A DNA stretch of 64,000 nucleotides from UBA4781 sp963556045 (GTDB lineage: Bacteria; Chloroflexota; Anaerolineae; Anaerolineales; Anaerolineaceae): contig CAUVYA020000002.1 of NCBI GenBank assembly GCA_963556045.3, positions 2,418,001-2,482,000 of the forward strand, in the 5' to 3' direction. The notes under the pieces are model-generated. The model did no database searches. It was given only the letters and a program-made list of their open reading frames with translations, and was not told the DNA's origin. Below are positions 1-9,115 of this stretch, piece after piece. The translations under genes and the position numbers were made by a program. Every line of letters begins with the position of its first letter. The stretch's first letter is position 1.

Positions 1-1
1 C

Positions 2-184
2 AGATTAGAAATGGTTGTGGATTGGAAAGAACCTTTTAAAAAGGGTGTGATCTATTACTGCCAGGAAGGCTTTATCAAAGGCGTATTACTGTGGAATGTA
101 TGGGGAAAAGTGGATCAAGCGCGGGCATTGATCCGTGAGCAGAAATGGATCGATCAGGACCATCTAAAGGATTTGATTGGATAA
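2..184 (+). CDS. C-terminal fragment of an FAD-dependent pyridine nucleotide-disulfide oxidoreductase
   Basis: Only the last 60 residues lie in the window, in frame from base 2 to the TAA at 182-184. The stretch GVLLWNVWGKVDQAR followed by an aspartate-rich tail is typical of the C-terminal domain of ferredoxin or rubredoxin reductases and AIF-like NAD(P)H oxidoreductases. In those proteins this domain packs behind the FAD- and NAD-binding Rossmann folds. The flavin and nucleotide sites are outside the window, so the substrate cannot be stated. The gene is followed after 31 bp by a convergent lipoprotein gene, with no clear terminator between them. Family assignment rests on the tail alone. 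Confidence 0.6.
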   Translation, partial: RLEMVVDWKEPFKKGVIYYCQEGFIKGVLLWNVWGKVDQARALIREQKWIDQDHLKDLIG

Positions 185-215
185 ATCTAGAAAACCGTTA
201 ATTATTAATGAAAAC

Positions 216-617
216 CTATTCGGTTGGAAAATCTGGGAACCAGAATCCTTCAACCTTATACGGAGCTTCAGAAGATAATACCAATCGCAAAGAAAGTTCT
301 CCCTCACTGAAAGCTAGAGAGTAGTACGACACTAGATATCCATCTTCCAGTGTGGTTTGCTGGTAGGTGAGCGATAGAAATTCTCCTACAGAATCAAAGA
401 TAGATTGCTGTATGGATGTGAACGTCGATTCATCGATTGAAGATAACATTTTCTCTGAAAAATCGCGCTGGAAGCCGGCGTAATCATCCTTTACCAGACT
501 TGAGAGAATGTTCTCAGCCATGGGCTGGCTGTAATCTTGAATATCCGCAGGTATTTCAGATGTTTTGGTCTGGCAGGCAACCAGGAAGATGATTAATAAG
601 GGGATTATTTTTTTCAT
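216..617 (-). CDS. small lipoprotein, DUF3887-like
   Basis: This is a 133-residue secreted lipoprotein. The N-terminus is Lys-Lys followed by a hydrophobic run and the lipobox LVAC, with the lipidated Cys at residue 15, so the mature protein should be anchored on the outer face of the membrane. The remaining 115 residues resemble the DUF3887 fold: a helix that moves along with a dYagF motif, a FS-x-x-ML segment, then a G-x-x-x-S linker and beta strands ending in VEGFWF. DUF3887 proteins are uncharacterised; some are fused to hydrolases or penicillin-binding domains. The gene stands alone between the end of an oxidoreductase gene and the end of the permease gene. Lipoprotein status is visible in the sequence; the DUF match is from memory and moderate. 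Confidence 0.65.
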   Translation of the reverse strand: MKKIIPLLIIFLVACQTKTSEIPADIQDYSQPMAENILSSLVKDDYAGFQRDFSEKMLSSIDESTFTSIQQSIFDSVGEFLSLTYQQTTLEDGYLVSYYSLAFSEGELSLRLVLSSEAPYKVEGFWFPDFPTE

Positions 618-680
618 GATAGTTTTCTCTTTGTTGCTTCATTATAGTTTATGTCTGCCAGATGTATAAGATTGGATCTC

Positions 681-2237
681 TTATCGAAAAAACGCCAGCA
701 GCATTGTCAGAATGGCAATGAAAGTGACCAGTATGACACCATAGCGTATCACCTTCCCCAATACTTTTCCTTCTTTTCCTGCCAGCCCTACAGTGGAACA
801 TCCCACGATCACCTTGGCGGGAGCGAAAATACTTCCTAATGCTCCTCCAGCAGATTGCGCTGCCAGGATGAGAGTGACATCCAGACCCATCAACTGGGCG
901 GTCTGCATATGCAGTTTTGTGAACAGGATGTTGGAATTATTATTGCTGCCCGAAATAAAGGCGCCCAATGCCCCGATGAAGGGTGTGATGGCGGGATAGA
1001 GTGTGCTGCTGAACAGGCTGCTCAAACCCTGTGCCAGAATGGTGATCATACCGGTATGGCTCATGAGGACAGCCATGCTGACCGTGAAGAAAATAGCAAT
1101 GCTGGTCTTCACCCCGCTCTTTTTGACACTCTGCAGAATGGCATTGCGTGATTCTTTATTGAGATAATTCTTTTTGCTGTAGAGAACGTAGGCAATCATT
1201 GAAGCGATCAGCAGGATCATACTGGGGTGTGTAAAGATACGGATAGTGCGACCGAATTCGGAGGGAGTAACCCACCCCAAATTTGAAACAATCTCCGGGA
1301 ACAGATACGTCAGTTTTACCTGCCCCAGGAATTGATTCAACGGTTGGATCAGATTAACGGCAAAAGAGAGCAGTACCAGTATAAGGTATACGCTTAGTGA
1401 AAGCAATACGGAGGGTTTATCAGAATCAGTGGTGGAAGATCGTTTCTCTCCCTTTCTGATGATTCCAGCTCGCACCAGTACAAATGTAACTCCCAGTGCT
1501 GCCATAGCTGCGCCGGTAGCAGCGACGGTCCATAGACCATGTGTGGCAAGCCAGTACTGCGTCCCGCCTAAGACGATCCCAATGAAGAGGATAAAGGGCA
1601 GATTCTTGATGACTGCTTTAAACCCGGAATGGATATGTGCGATTAATAAACCACTGAGGATGGATGCGCTGCCCAGTAAAATAGCTGTGTCAGGCGCCAG
1701 AATAGCGCCGGAATAATCACTCAATGCCATCATGGTCTGGAAAGAAGAACCCATCGAACCAAATGTGACCGCCCAACCGTGCCCGATGCTTGCCATTACA
1801 ACAGCATCTATCGGATTGATGCCCAATCCCATTAACAGCGGCGCAGTGACGGCAACCGGAACCCCAAATCCTCCCAGACCCTGTAAGAAGGAGGAAAATA
1901 ACCATGAGAGCAGTAGCACTTGAATGACTTTATTGGATGTGAGATTCGAAAGGGCACCACCGATCACATTGACCGCTCCAGCATAATTAGAGATATGAAA
2001 AAAGAGCAGCGCCATCCAGATGATCAATAATACGTCGCCGGCTAGAAACACAGCTTTGAAATGAGCGTAACCGATGAGCGGAAGATTAGCGCCAAAGAAT
2101 GCAAATGCGATCACCAGTGTATAGAGCCAGCTCGCCAAACCTGCCTTGCTACCGCTCCATTTTTTCCCGATCATCAGGACCAGGAACAACAGCAGGGGAG
2201 ATAGGGATAACAGCCAGTTGATAATAGTAAGTTCCAT
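681..2237 (-). CDS. lctP: L-lactate permease family transporter
   Basis: This 518-residue integral membrane protein has about 12-13 hydrophobic segments and the length of the LctP/GlcA family, which moves lactate or glycolate with protons. Family-like stretches are LQGLGGFGVPVAVTAPLL (around residue 115), the SIGHGWAVTFGSMG segment (around 150), and the C-terminal SGSNNNSNILF and QSAGGALGSIFAPAKVIVG segments (from about 435), which match the conserved end of lactate permeases. The start is the ATG at 2237. It is monocistronic, with nagA lying upstream on the same strand about 167 bp away. A sequence resembling a LacI-family or cre site lies in the upstream gap. Actual substrate (lactate, glycolate or another 2-hydroxyacid) cannot be read from sequence. 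Confidence 0.85.
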   Translation of the reverse strand: MELTIINWLLSLSPLLLFLVLMIGKKWSGSKAGLASWLYTLVIAFAFFGANLPLIGYAHFKAVFLAGDVLLIIWMALLFFHISNYAGAVNVIGGALSNLTSNKVIQVLLLSWLFSSFLQGLGGFGVPVAVTAPLLMGLGINPIDAVVMASIGHGWAVTFGSMGSSFQTMMALSDYSGAILAPDTAILLGSASILSGLLIAHIHSGFKAVIKNLPFILFIGIVLGGTQYWLATHGLWTVAATGAAMAALGVTFVLVRAGIIRKGEKRSSTTDSDKPSVLLSLSVYLILVLLSFAVNLIQPLNQFLGQVKLTYLFPEIVSNLGWVTPSEFGRTIRIFTHPSMILLIASMIAYVLYSKKNYLNKESRNAILQSVKKSGVKTSIAIFFTVSMAVLMSHTGMITILAQGLSSLFSSTLYPAITPFIGALGAFISGSNNNSNILFTKLHMQTAQLMGLDVTLILAAQSAGGALGSIFAPAKVIVGCSTVGLAGKEGKVLGKVIRYGVILVTFIAILTMLLAFFR

Positions 2238-2267
2238 ATTGTTTCCTTCTTATATAATAGCGATTGT

Positions 2268-2281
2268 TGCAAACGATTATA
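2268..2281 (-). promoter_or_regulatory. possible LacI/CcpA-type operator upstream of the lactate permease gene
   Basis: The 14-mer here agrees with the catabolite-responsive pattern TGNAANCGNTNNCA at all fixed positions but one (T for C near the end). It sits 31 bp before the permease start. No regulator gene of that family is in the window, so this is only a pattern match that may be chance. Confidence 0.22.
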
Positions 2282-2404
2282 AGGGGATTCACTTCCAGAG
2301 AGGGAAAAAAGAACAGAATCGTTCATTAAACAATTAGAGGGAAATACTTATTGTCTGTTAACATCCTCAGGAATCAATACGAGCGCACTTTAGACGATCT
2401 TTTG

Positions 2405-3553
2405 TTATTTTTGATAGACCCAGTTTCCCGCCACCATGGTAGCCTGTACTTCCAGCTCACTGTTAAAAATAGTGAGGTCTGCGTCGTACCCTGTTTTAAT
2501 GGAACCCTTACGATCAGCGAGATGAAGCGCCTGCGCCGGATTGCGGGTTGCCATGGGAAACACCTCTTCCAGATTTAAGTGACAGAACTGCCTGACGTTT
2601 TTCAAAGCCTTCTCCAGGGTGAGAGTACTGCCAGCCAGAGCGCCGCTGGCAAGACGTGCGTTTCCATCTTTTACAGTGACCTCTTGACCACCCAGATCGA
2701 ATTTTCCGTCAGTCAGTCCGGCAGCCCGCATGGCATCCGAAATGAGGATAGTATTATCAGTTCCTTTCAAACGTACTACCAGGTCAACAATGGCAGGATG
2801 CAGGTGGATGCCATCCACGATGATGTGAGCGGAAATACGATCATCAACTAAAATGCCTCCGACCGTACCCGGTTCGCGATGGTGCAGCCCCAGCATGCCG
2901 TTGAACAGATGAGTAGCGTGCCGCGCACCAAGATCGGCGGCATGCTTGACCTGCTCGTAACTGGCATTGGAATGCCCGATCGCAATTTCCACTCCATTAT
3001 CAACAGCATATCGGATGAACGTATCTACTCCCTCGATTTCTGGGGCAATGGTTACCATTTTCACTATACCGGTCTCGAACCAGCGCCGATATTCCTCTTG
3101 CTGCGGTGGTCGGAAATACGCTGGATTTTGCGCCCCTTTATACGCGATGTTGATGTAGGGACCTTCGATGTGCGCACCGATCAAGGCTGCCCCCTGCAGA
3201 GTTGAACGGAACTCCCGAATGGTCGTGAGAGCAGCATCGATATTGTTTTCTGAGGCAGTCAGGGTGGTGGCAAGAAACGAGGTAACCCCGTGGTTGGCGA
3301 GAAAGATACTCATATGATTCAATGAATCCTGTTTGGCATCCATGCTGTCTGCCCCCATGCCGCCATGGGTGTGGATATCGATTAATCCGGGCGTGACGAT
3401 CAGATCTCGTGCATTAAAAACAGTTGCTTTTTTCTTTTCATTCTTCTCAATCTGATAAATGTCTTTAATTTTTCCGTTTTGTATTTCGATGGTCTGATCG
3501 CATAAAAATTGATCGGGCGTATAAACATCGGCGTGAATGATGGTATGTTCCAT
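2405..3553 (-). CDS. nagA: N-acetylglucosamine-6-phosphate deacetylase
   Basis: The 382-residue protein removes acetate from GlcNAc-6-phosphate, feeding amino-sugar and cell-wall recycling toward glucosamine-6-phosphate in the cytoplasm. It belongs to the amidohydrolase TIM-barrel family. The N-terminal beta sandwich is followed by the metal motif DIHTHGG (about residue 60), then GAHIEGPY (about 126), AIGHSNAS (about 192), RHATHLFNGM (about 211) and the catalytic ISDAMRAAG (about 272). All are typical of NagA. Length is normal. The start at 3553 has no rival nearby. No nagB or transporter partner is adjacent; ppdK is divergent. Confidence is high on the motif set. Confidence 0.93.
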   Translation of the reverse strand: MEHTIIHADVYTPDQFLCDQTIEIQNGKIKDIYQIEKNEKKKATVFNARDLIVTPGLIDIHTHGGMGADSMDAKQDSLNHMSIFLANHGVTSFLATTLTASENNIDAALTTIREFRSTLQGAALIGAHIEGPYINIAYKGAQNPAYFRPPQQEEYRRWFETGIVKMVTIAPEIEGVDTFIRYAVDNGVEIAIGHSNASYEQVKHAADLGARHATHLFNGMLGLHHREPGTVGGILVDDRISAHIIVDGIHLHPAIVDLVVRLKGTDNTILISDAMRAAGLTDGKFDLGGQEVTVKDGNARLASGALAGSTLTLEKALKNVRQFCHLNLEEVFPMATRNPAQALHLADRKGSIKTGYDADLTIFNSELEVQATMVAGNWVYQK

Positions 3554-3757
3554 GTCCTAATTATATAAAGAAAACGAAAAATCGGAGAATAGCGCTGGAA
3601 TATTTTTAATACAGAGGAACACCCTGTGAATATTCTTATAAGAAAAATATAAATATTGATTTTGTTGAGCGAATCAAAAAATTGGAAAACTTCCCCTATG
3701 GTAAAATTAATCTTTAGTGTGTTTTTCAAAAAGTAATTATATTTTCTGGAGGTAACA

Positions 3758-6505
3758 ATGTCAGATAACAAGTGGGTTTACCTTTTCAACGAAGTGGAAG
3801 CTGCGGAAAAGTATGCCGGTGATTGGGATGGCGTGCGCGCTCTACTGGGTGGAAAAGGAGCGAACCTGGCGGAAATGACCCGTATTGGTGTGCCGGTACC
3901 GCCGTTTTTCACGGTAACAACGGAAGGCTGCAACGCATTCCTGGCAAACGATGGGAAATTCCCCGCAGGTATGTGGGAGCAGATGGTCGCGGCTCTCAAG
4001 GAAGTTGAGAAAGCTGCTGATAAGGAATTTGGTAATCCAAAGAATCCATTGCTGGTTTCCTGCCGATCCGGCGCGAAAATGTCTATGCCCGGTATGATGG
4101 ATACCGTACTTAACATTGGCTTGAACGACGAAACGGCCAAAGGTATGGTGGAATTGACCGAGAATGAACGCTTTGTGTATGATGCCTATCGCCGTTTAAT
4201 CTCTATGTTTGGTTCAGTCGTACTCGGTATCTCTGATGAGCATTTTGAAAAAGTGCTTGATGAAGTGAAGAAAGAAAAGAATACCAAAGCGGATACTGAT
4301 CTGGATGCGGATGCTCTTAAAGATTTGGTAGAACGGTTCAAGAAAGTTACCAGAGATGCCAAAGGATTTGACTTCCCACAGGATCCCCTGGAACAGATCA
4401 AGTTAGCCACCGAGGCTGTTTTCAAATCATGGAACAGTAAACGTGCTATCGATTACCGCAGAGCAGCAGACATTCCTGATGATCTGGGTACCGCAGTCAA
4501 TGTGGTAACCATGGTATTTGGGAATATGGGCTGGAATTCGGGTACTGGAGTTGCCTTTACACGCAATCCTTCCACCGGCGATGTGATGTTGTATGGTGAA
4601 TACCTGTTGAATGCTCAGGGTGAAGATGTCGTGGCAGGTATCCGTAATACCGAAAAGATCGAAACCATGGGTGATAATCTTCCCGAAGCCAACAAACAAT
4701 TCCGGGAAATCACTGCCAAACTTGAAAAGCATTACCGCGATATGCAGGATGTAGAATTCACCATTGAAAATGGTAAATTGTGGATGTTACAAACTCGTAA
4801 TGGCAAACGTACCGCCAGCGCTGCGGTCAAGATCGCAGTAGATATGGTAAATGAAGGCTTGATCTCAAAACAGGAAGCCATTCTGCGTGTTACCCCCACT
4901 CAGGTTGATACACTGCTTCATCCCCAATTCATGGGCGATACAAAACAAAAAGCACACGCTGATGGGTTGTACTTTGCCAGCGGCGTCAATGCATCTCCAG
5001 GTGCAGCCGTCGGGCAGATCTATTTTGATGCTGACACTGCCGAAAAGATGGCGAAAGAGAAAGGTCAGGATGTGATCATGGTGCGCCCATTCACAAAACC
5101 TGATGATGTGCATGGTATGCTGGCTGCCAAAGGCATCCTCACCAGTGAGGGTGGCGCGACATCGCATGCAGCAGTGGTAGCCCGTCAATTCGGTGTTCCA
5201 TGTATCGTTGGCGCTTCCATGGTCAATATTGATATGGATAAACGTGAGATGGAAACAGGCGGTGTGGTTGTTAAAGAAGGTGACTGGATCTCTATTGACG
5301 GTGCCTCCGGCGAAGCATTCATTGGCAAATTGGAAATGAGCGCACCTTCTCTGGAAGAGCAAACCGATCTATTGACACTCCTGACGTGGGCAGATGATAT
5401 TTGCGCACAGGATGGCATTCGCGATGTACCCAAGGGTTGGCCCTCCCGTGGTTTGCAGGTTTGGGCAAACGCTGACTATCCCAAGGATGCCCGCCGAGCT
5501 CGCTCATACGGAGCCAAAGGTATTGGTTTATGCCGCACGGAGCACATGTTCTTCGAACAGGTGCGCTTACCGATCGTGCAGAGTATGATCCTTGCGAAGA
5601 CATCAGAAGACAGAACGGCAGCACTTGATAAATTATTACCTTACCAGCGTTCAGATTTCGAAGGTTTATTCGAGGCGATGGATGGTTGCCCGGTTATCAT
5701 CCGGTTGATCGATCCACCGCTGCATGAATTCTTACCTTCAGAAGAAACATTGCTGGAAGAAGTGATCACCATGCGCGTTAAAGGTGAAACCAAAGGACTC
5801 GCAGAAAAAGAAGAATTGCTGGCAAGTGTTCGCACGATGCATGAATCAAATCCTATGATGGGATTGCGCGGTGTTCGCCTGAGCATTGTGATGCCTGAGA
5901 TCGTTGAAATGCAGGTACGAGCGATCTTTGAGGCTGCAGCCAATATGACATTGAAAGGGATTGTTGTTAAACCCGAAGTCATGATCCCCTTGACGGGGCA
6001 TGTGAATGAACTCAAGGTTATCCAGCCACGCTTGATCGAAATCGCCAAGGATGTCATGAAAGAAAAGGGTGTAGATTTCACCTATAAGTTCGGAACCATG
6101 ATCGAGATCCCGCGCGCGGCAGTTACCGCGAAAGAGATCGCCGAAGTCGCCGAATTCTTCTCCTTTGGAACGAATGACCTCACCCAGATGACCTTTGGAT
6201 ACAGTCGTGATGATGCAGAGCGCAACTTCCTGGTCACGTATGTGGAACAGGGCATTCTACCAAAGAATCCCTTCCAAACTATCGATCAGGATGGCGTTGG
6301 CGCTCTGATGCGCAGTGCAGTACAAGCTGGTCGTGAAACACGGGTAGATCTGGAAGTTGGAATTTGCGGAGAACATGGCGGCGATCCCGCTTCCATTGAA
6401 TTCTGCCATACCATTGGTCAGAACTATGTAAGCTGTTCACCCTTCCGTGTCCCCGTTGCCCGTCTGGCGGCTGCCCAGGCAGCACTCAAATACGCAAAAA
6501 AATAA
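3758..6505 (+). CDS. ppdK: pyruvate, phosphate dikinase
   Basis: This 915-residue cytoplasmic enzyme interconverts pyruvate + ATP + Pi with PEP + AMP + PPi. In anaerobes it often serves PPi-dependent glycolysis or gluconeogenesis. Order of domains: ATP-grasp domain from the GGKGANLAEM motif near residue 31 to about 340, swivelling phosphohistidine domain with GGATSHAAVVAR and the phosphorylated His at about residue 470, and a C-terminal PEP-binding barrel with EVGICGEHGGDP carrying the catalytic Cys at about 870. Length fits bacterial PPDK. The start is supported by TGGAGGT eight bases upstream. It is monocistronic, ending in a strong terminator. No PPDK regulatory protein gene is adjacent. 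Confidence 0.97.
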   Translation: MSDNKWVYLFNEVEAAEKYAGDWDGVRALLGGKGANLAEMTRIGVPVPPFFTVTTEGCNAFLANDGKFPAGMWEQMVAALKEVEKAADKEFGNPKNPLLVSCRSGAKMSMPGMMDTVLNIGLNDETAKGMVELTENERFVYDAYRRLISMFGSVVLGISDEHFEKVLDEVKKEKNTKADTDLDADALKDLVERFKKVTRDAKGFDFPQDPLEQIKLATEAVFKSWNSKRAIDYRRAADIPDDLGTAVNVVTMVFGNMGWNSGTGVAFTRNPSTGDVMLYGEYLLNAQGEDVVAGIRNTEKIETMGDNLPEANKQFREITAKLEKHYRDMQDVEFTIENGKLWMLQTRNGKRTASAAVKIAVDMVNEGLISKQEAILRVTPTQVDTLLHPQFMGDTKQKAHADGLYFASGVNASPGAAVGQIYFDADTAEKMAKEKGQDVIMVRPFTKPDDVHGMLAAKGILTSEGGATSHAAVVARQFGVPCIVGASMVNIDMDKREMETGGVVVKEGDWISIDGASGEAFIGKLEMSAPSLEEQTDLLTLLTWADDICAQDGIRDVPKGWPSRGLQVWANADYPKDARRARSYGAKGIGLCRTEHMFFEQVRLPIVQSMILAKTSEDRTAALDKLLPYQRSDFEGLFEAMDGCPVIIRLIDPPLHEFLPSEETLLEEVITMRVKGETKGLAEKEELLASVRTMHESNPMMGLRGVRLSIVMPEIVEMQVRAIFEAAANMTLKGIVVKPEVMIPLTGHVNELKVIQPRLIEIAKDVMKEKGVDFTYKFGTMIEIPRAAVTAKEIAEVAEFFSFGTNDLTQMTFGYSRDDAERNFLVTYVEQGILPKNPFQTIDQDGVGALMRSAVQAGRETRVDLEVGICGEHGGDPASIEFCHTIGQNYVSCSPFRVPVARLAAAQAALKYAKK

Positions 6506-6532
6506 ATTGATACAAGAATGATATGAAAAAGA

Positions 6533-6564
6533 ATAGAGCGGCTGGATTCAGCCGCTCTATTTTT
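6533..6564. terminator. bidirectional intrinsic terminator between ppdK and the transglycosylase gene
   Basis: A perfect 12-bp stem (6533-6544 with 6549-6560, loop GATT) is followed by a T run on the plus strand and preceded by A residues that serve as a T run on the minus strand. It stops ppdK and probably also the convergent gene whose stop codon overlaps it. Confidence 0.9.
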
Positions 6565-8998
6565 ATGGGATTCGAGTGTAAACCAATTTGTAAATGTTCA
6601 GGAATTCGACGATCTGTTTCAGATACGTTTGTGTTTCATCGAAACGGATGACTTCCACGAAAAGATCGGGATCTCCCTTGGCTAATGTCATCCACCCATA
6701 CGAATTACCCGGTCCACCGTTATAAGCTGCCAGGGCAGCCAGAATATTACCATCCAGATAATCCACCTGCTGGCGGAAGTAGCGTGCTCCTAATTGGATG
6801 CCAATTTGCGCACGCAGAAGATCCTCAACCTGGTAGTTCGCCGGCCAACCATAGCGATCCACAACTTCCTTTCCAGTGGCAGGCATGATCTGTGCGATAC
6901 CTTGAGCTCCAGCGGCTGATGATATAAAAGGTTCAAACAGGCTTTCCTGGCGTAATAGTGAGAATAAAATGAGGGGATGGATATCCTGCTCGTTCGCAGC
7001 ATTCACCACGATATTGCGGAAATATGCACCAAAGCGTATATGCGTGAAATAAATGGGAGCGGTCAGTGAAGTCAGGTCATCCATACCTGCCAGATTGAGC
7101 AGGTCGCGACAGGCGAGGATTGCCGGTTTGTAAAAACCCAGTTCATAGAAATAATTCATCAGCAGGTATGTATTCAATGGATCAATGCGCTGTTCACTGC
7201 GGATGGCATCGAATTGGCTGCTGGCAAGCTCATACAGACCCAATTCCCAGTATTGTTTTCCTCGAATGATTCGGGGATCATCTGCCATAGTCCCTAATCC
7301 TTCCAGATTGGTGCCTTCAGGAATATTGGAAAAAGTATCCATCAGCCATTGCTGTGCTTCTGGCTTCTCGGCTTCCAGATCATAGCCTAATTCATAAGGT
7401 GCGCTGATATCGGTTGTGTCGCGACCATTGAGCAGATCTCCTGCCCGGATGCCGTAGTAATCGGTAGGATCCGTGTTTTCTGCCAGCTGCCAGGCTGAAG
7501 CTGCTTCGCCATCTTCTCCCATTTTTTGGTAGGTTTTTCCCAGCCACAGATAGGAACTGGTTTTCTCCTCTGATGTGGCAGATAATCCCAGGCAGCGCTG
7601 GAAGGTATTTAGCGCATCTTCGTATCTCTCCAAACGATAGTAGCTGATCCCGGAGAGGAATAATGCATGGTAGCTGTATACATAGGTTGGGTATTCGTTG
7701 ATCAAGCGTGCCCATACCTGCGCAGCCTGTTCCAGATCATCGTTATACTCCAACGCTCTTCCGGCTGTATACAGGAAATAAGGAGCATAGCTAGATTGAG
7801 GGGCGCGCCTCACAAATTCAAGCCGTGTTTGAACGGAAGATTGATAATCATCAATGTCTGCATAAGCATCTCCGGGGGTATTCCAGTAAATGAAGGCGAT
7901 CTCTTCCCACCCGTCATCCCAGAAACGGTTACCGGGGTAGTTATCAATCAGTGTTTGATAGGCGTCAATGGCTTGCAGATACTCGCCATTATAATAATGG
8001 CTCAATCCTTTGAAGTAATAAACAGACCCATCATGGTCAGGATTGGCTGCCAGGTAGCGGTCGAAAGCCTGAATGGCATAATAATAGGAACCGGCATAGT
8101 AATCAACCAGACCACGGGCGTATTCATCAACGGGGAAACCATTCGCTACCAGAATACTGAGGCTGGTGAAACTATCGTACGCCATCGGGTAATTCAATAC
8201 GGTTTCAAGAAATCTGGTATTCGCCTGATCGGTTTGTCCAAGTGCCAGGTAAGCCTGCCCTGCTAACAGGTCGGCGCTGGCTTTCTGGTAATCCGTGCCT
8301 GCTGCATCATAAGCAGATAGGTAATACTGAATGGCGGTGGTGAGGTCATCCAGAGCGGCATATTCTTGCCCGATCATGAGGTTGATGGCAGCAGCATCCG
8401 GGGCAGGGTCAGCTTGAATGGCTTGCTGCAGTGCATAAATTGCTCCGTGATGGTCTCCTGCGAGAGAGGCATTCTCTGCCTGCAACTGCAGCACAAGGGC
8501 ATCAATAATATCGGGTCGCAAGGTTTGGAATTGCGCATAGGCGTTGGCTGCCTGCGAATACTCTTCTTGCCTGGTATAACAGTCCCCCAGAAGAAAATAG
8601 GTGTTGGCTACTACAGTGGTTTGGTTGTATTGTCCCAGAATACGTGTAAATATGTCAATCGCGGAGGGGTAATTACGTTGAGCCATGTATACGCGACCTA
8701 TCCCGTACAGCGCCTGGGCTTTTTCTTCAAAATCCTGACTTTGTTCATAAGCCGATTCATAATCTCGTAGGGCATTCTCCAGATCACCGGCAAATAAATA
8801 GGCGTCCGCTTGTTCAATACGTATTTCTGGTGCAAGGGTGGCTGTGGCAGTAGGGGAAGGAATATCATCTTCAACCAAAATCCCCGAATTCTGTTGAGCT
8901 TTACCTTCCTCGCCATTATTCGTTTCAGGAAAAAGAAGAGAACAGGAAGGCTGGAATACCATGATCCCCAGAAGAAGAACTGTAATTATTTTTTTCAT
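6563..8998 (-). CDS. lipoprotein soluble lytic transglycosylase with TPR array
   Basis: This is an 811-residue surface-anchored enzyme predicted to cut peptidoglycan glycan strands, leaving 1,6-anhydromuramyl ends. The start was moved to the ATG at 8998 because AAAGGA lies just upstream and the product then begins with a lipoprotein signal (Lys-Lys, hydrophobic core, QPSC with Cys 19). An open frame extends 39 bp further upstream but lacks a Shine-Dalgarno site. A short PTATATLAP linker leads into a long array of TPR/Sel1-like helical pairs (about 70-620), as in Slt70. The C-terminal SLT domain has the catalytic Glu in RQESLF, then GAQGIAQIMPATG and AALAAYNGGPGN. It is the larger of two transglycosylase-like proteins in the window. 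Confidence 0.9.
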   Translation of the reverse strand: MKKIITVLLLGIMVFQPSCSLLFPETNNGEEGKAQQNSGILVEDDIPSPTATATLAPEIRIEQADAYLFAGDLENALRDYESAYEQSQDFEEKAQALYGIGRVYMAQRNYPSAIDIFTRILGQYNQTTVVANTYFLLGDCYTRQEEYSQAANAYAQFQTLRPDIIDALVLQLQAENASLAGDHHGAIYALQQAIQADPAPDAAAINLMIGQEYAALDDLTTAIQYYLSAYDAAGTDYQKASADLLAGQAYLALGQTDQANTRFLETVLNYPMAYDSFTSLSILVANGFPVDEYARGLVDYYAGSYYYAIQAFDRYLAANPDHDGSVYYFKGLSHYYNGEYLQAIDAYQTLIDNYPGNRFWDDGWEEIAFIYWNTPGDAYADIDDYQSSVQTRLEFVRRAPQSSYAPYFLYTAGRALEYNDDLEQAAQVWARLINEYPTYVYSYHALFLSGISYYRLERYEDALNTFQRCLGLSATSEEKTSSYLWLGKTYQKMGEDGEAASAWQLAENTDPTDYYGIRAGDLLNGRDTTDISAPYELGYDLEAEKPEAQQWLMDTFSNIPEGTNLEGLGTMADDPRIIRGKQYWELGLYELASSQFDAIRSEQRIDPLNTYLLMNYFYELGFYKPAILACRDLLNLAGMDDLTSLTAPIYFTHIRFGAYFRNIVVNAANEQDIHPLILFSLLRQESLFEPFISSAAGAQGIAQIMPATGKEVVDRYGWPANYQVEDLLRAQIGIQLGARYFRQQVDYLDGNILAALAAYNGGPGNSYGWMTLAKGDPDLFVEVIRFDETQTYLKQIVEFLNIYKLVYTRIP

Positions 8999-9078
8999 AC
9001 GATAGTCCTTTGTGGTTTGCAGTGGATTCTTTGACAAACCATAGATTACATGCTACACTTGAGCGGTAAAAATCTCTG

Positions 9079-9103
9079 GCGCTCTCCGTGGAGGGCGCTT
9101 TTT
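9079..9103 (+). terminator. terminator-like hairpin in the mtnA leader, with a competing alternative stem
   Basis: An 8-bp stem (9079-9086 with 9091-9098, one G-U pair, 4-base loop) is followed directly by five T residues, 12 bases before the mtnA start. The 3' arm (9095-9099) can instead pair with 9108-9112, which would break the terminator. This is the geometry of an attenuator, though the element is short and the leader is not obviously a known riboswitch. Confidence 0.5.
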
Positions 9104-9115
9104 AGTGAGCGCTTC

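Noticed and set aside
7667..8266. Open frame of 199 codons antisense to the TPR transglycosylase
   Set aside because: It is a mirror of the repetitive TPR coding sequence, with no start signal and no family features.
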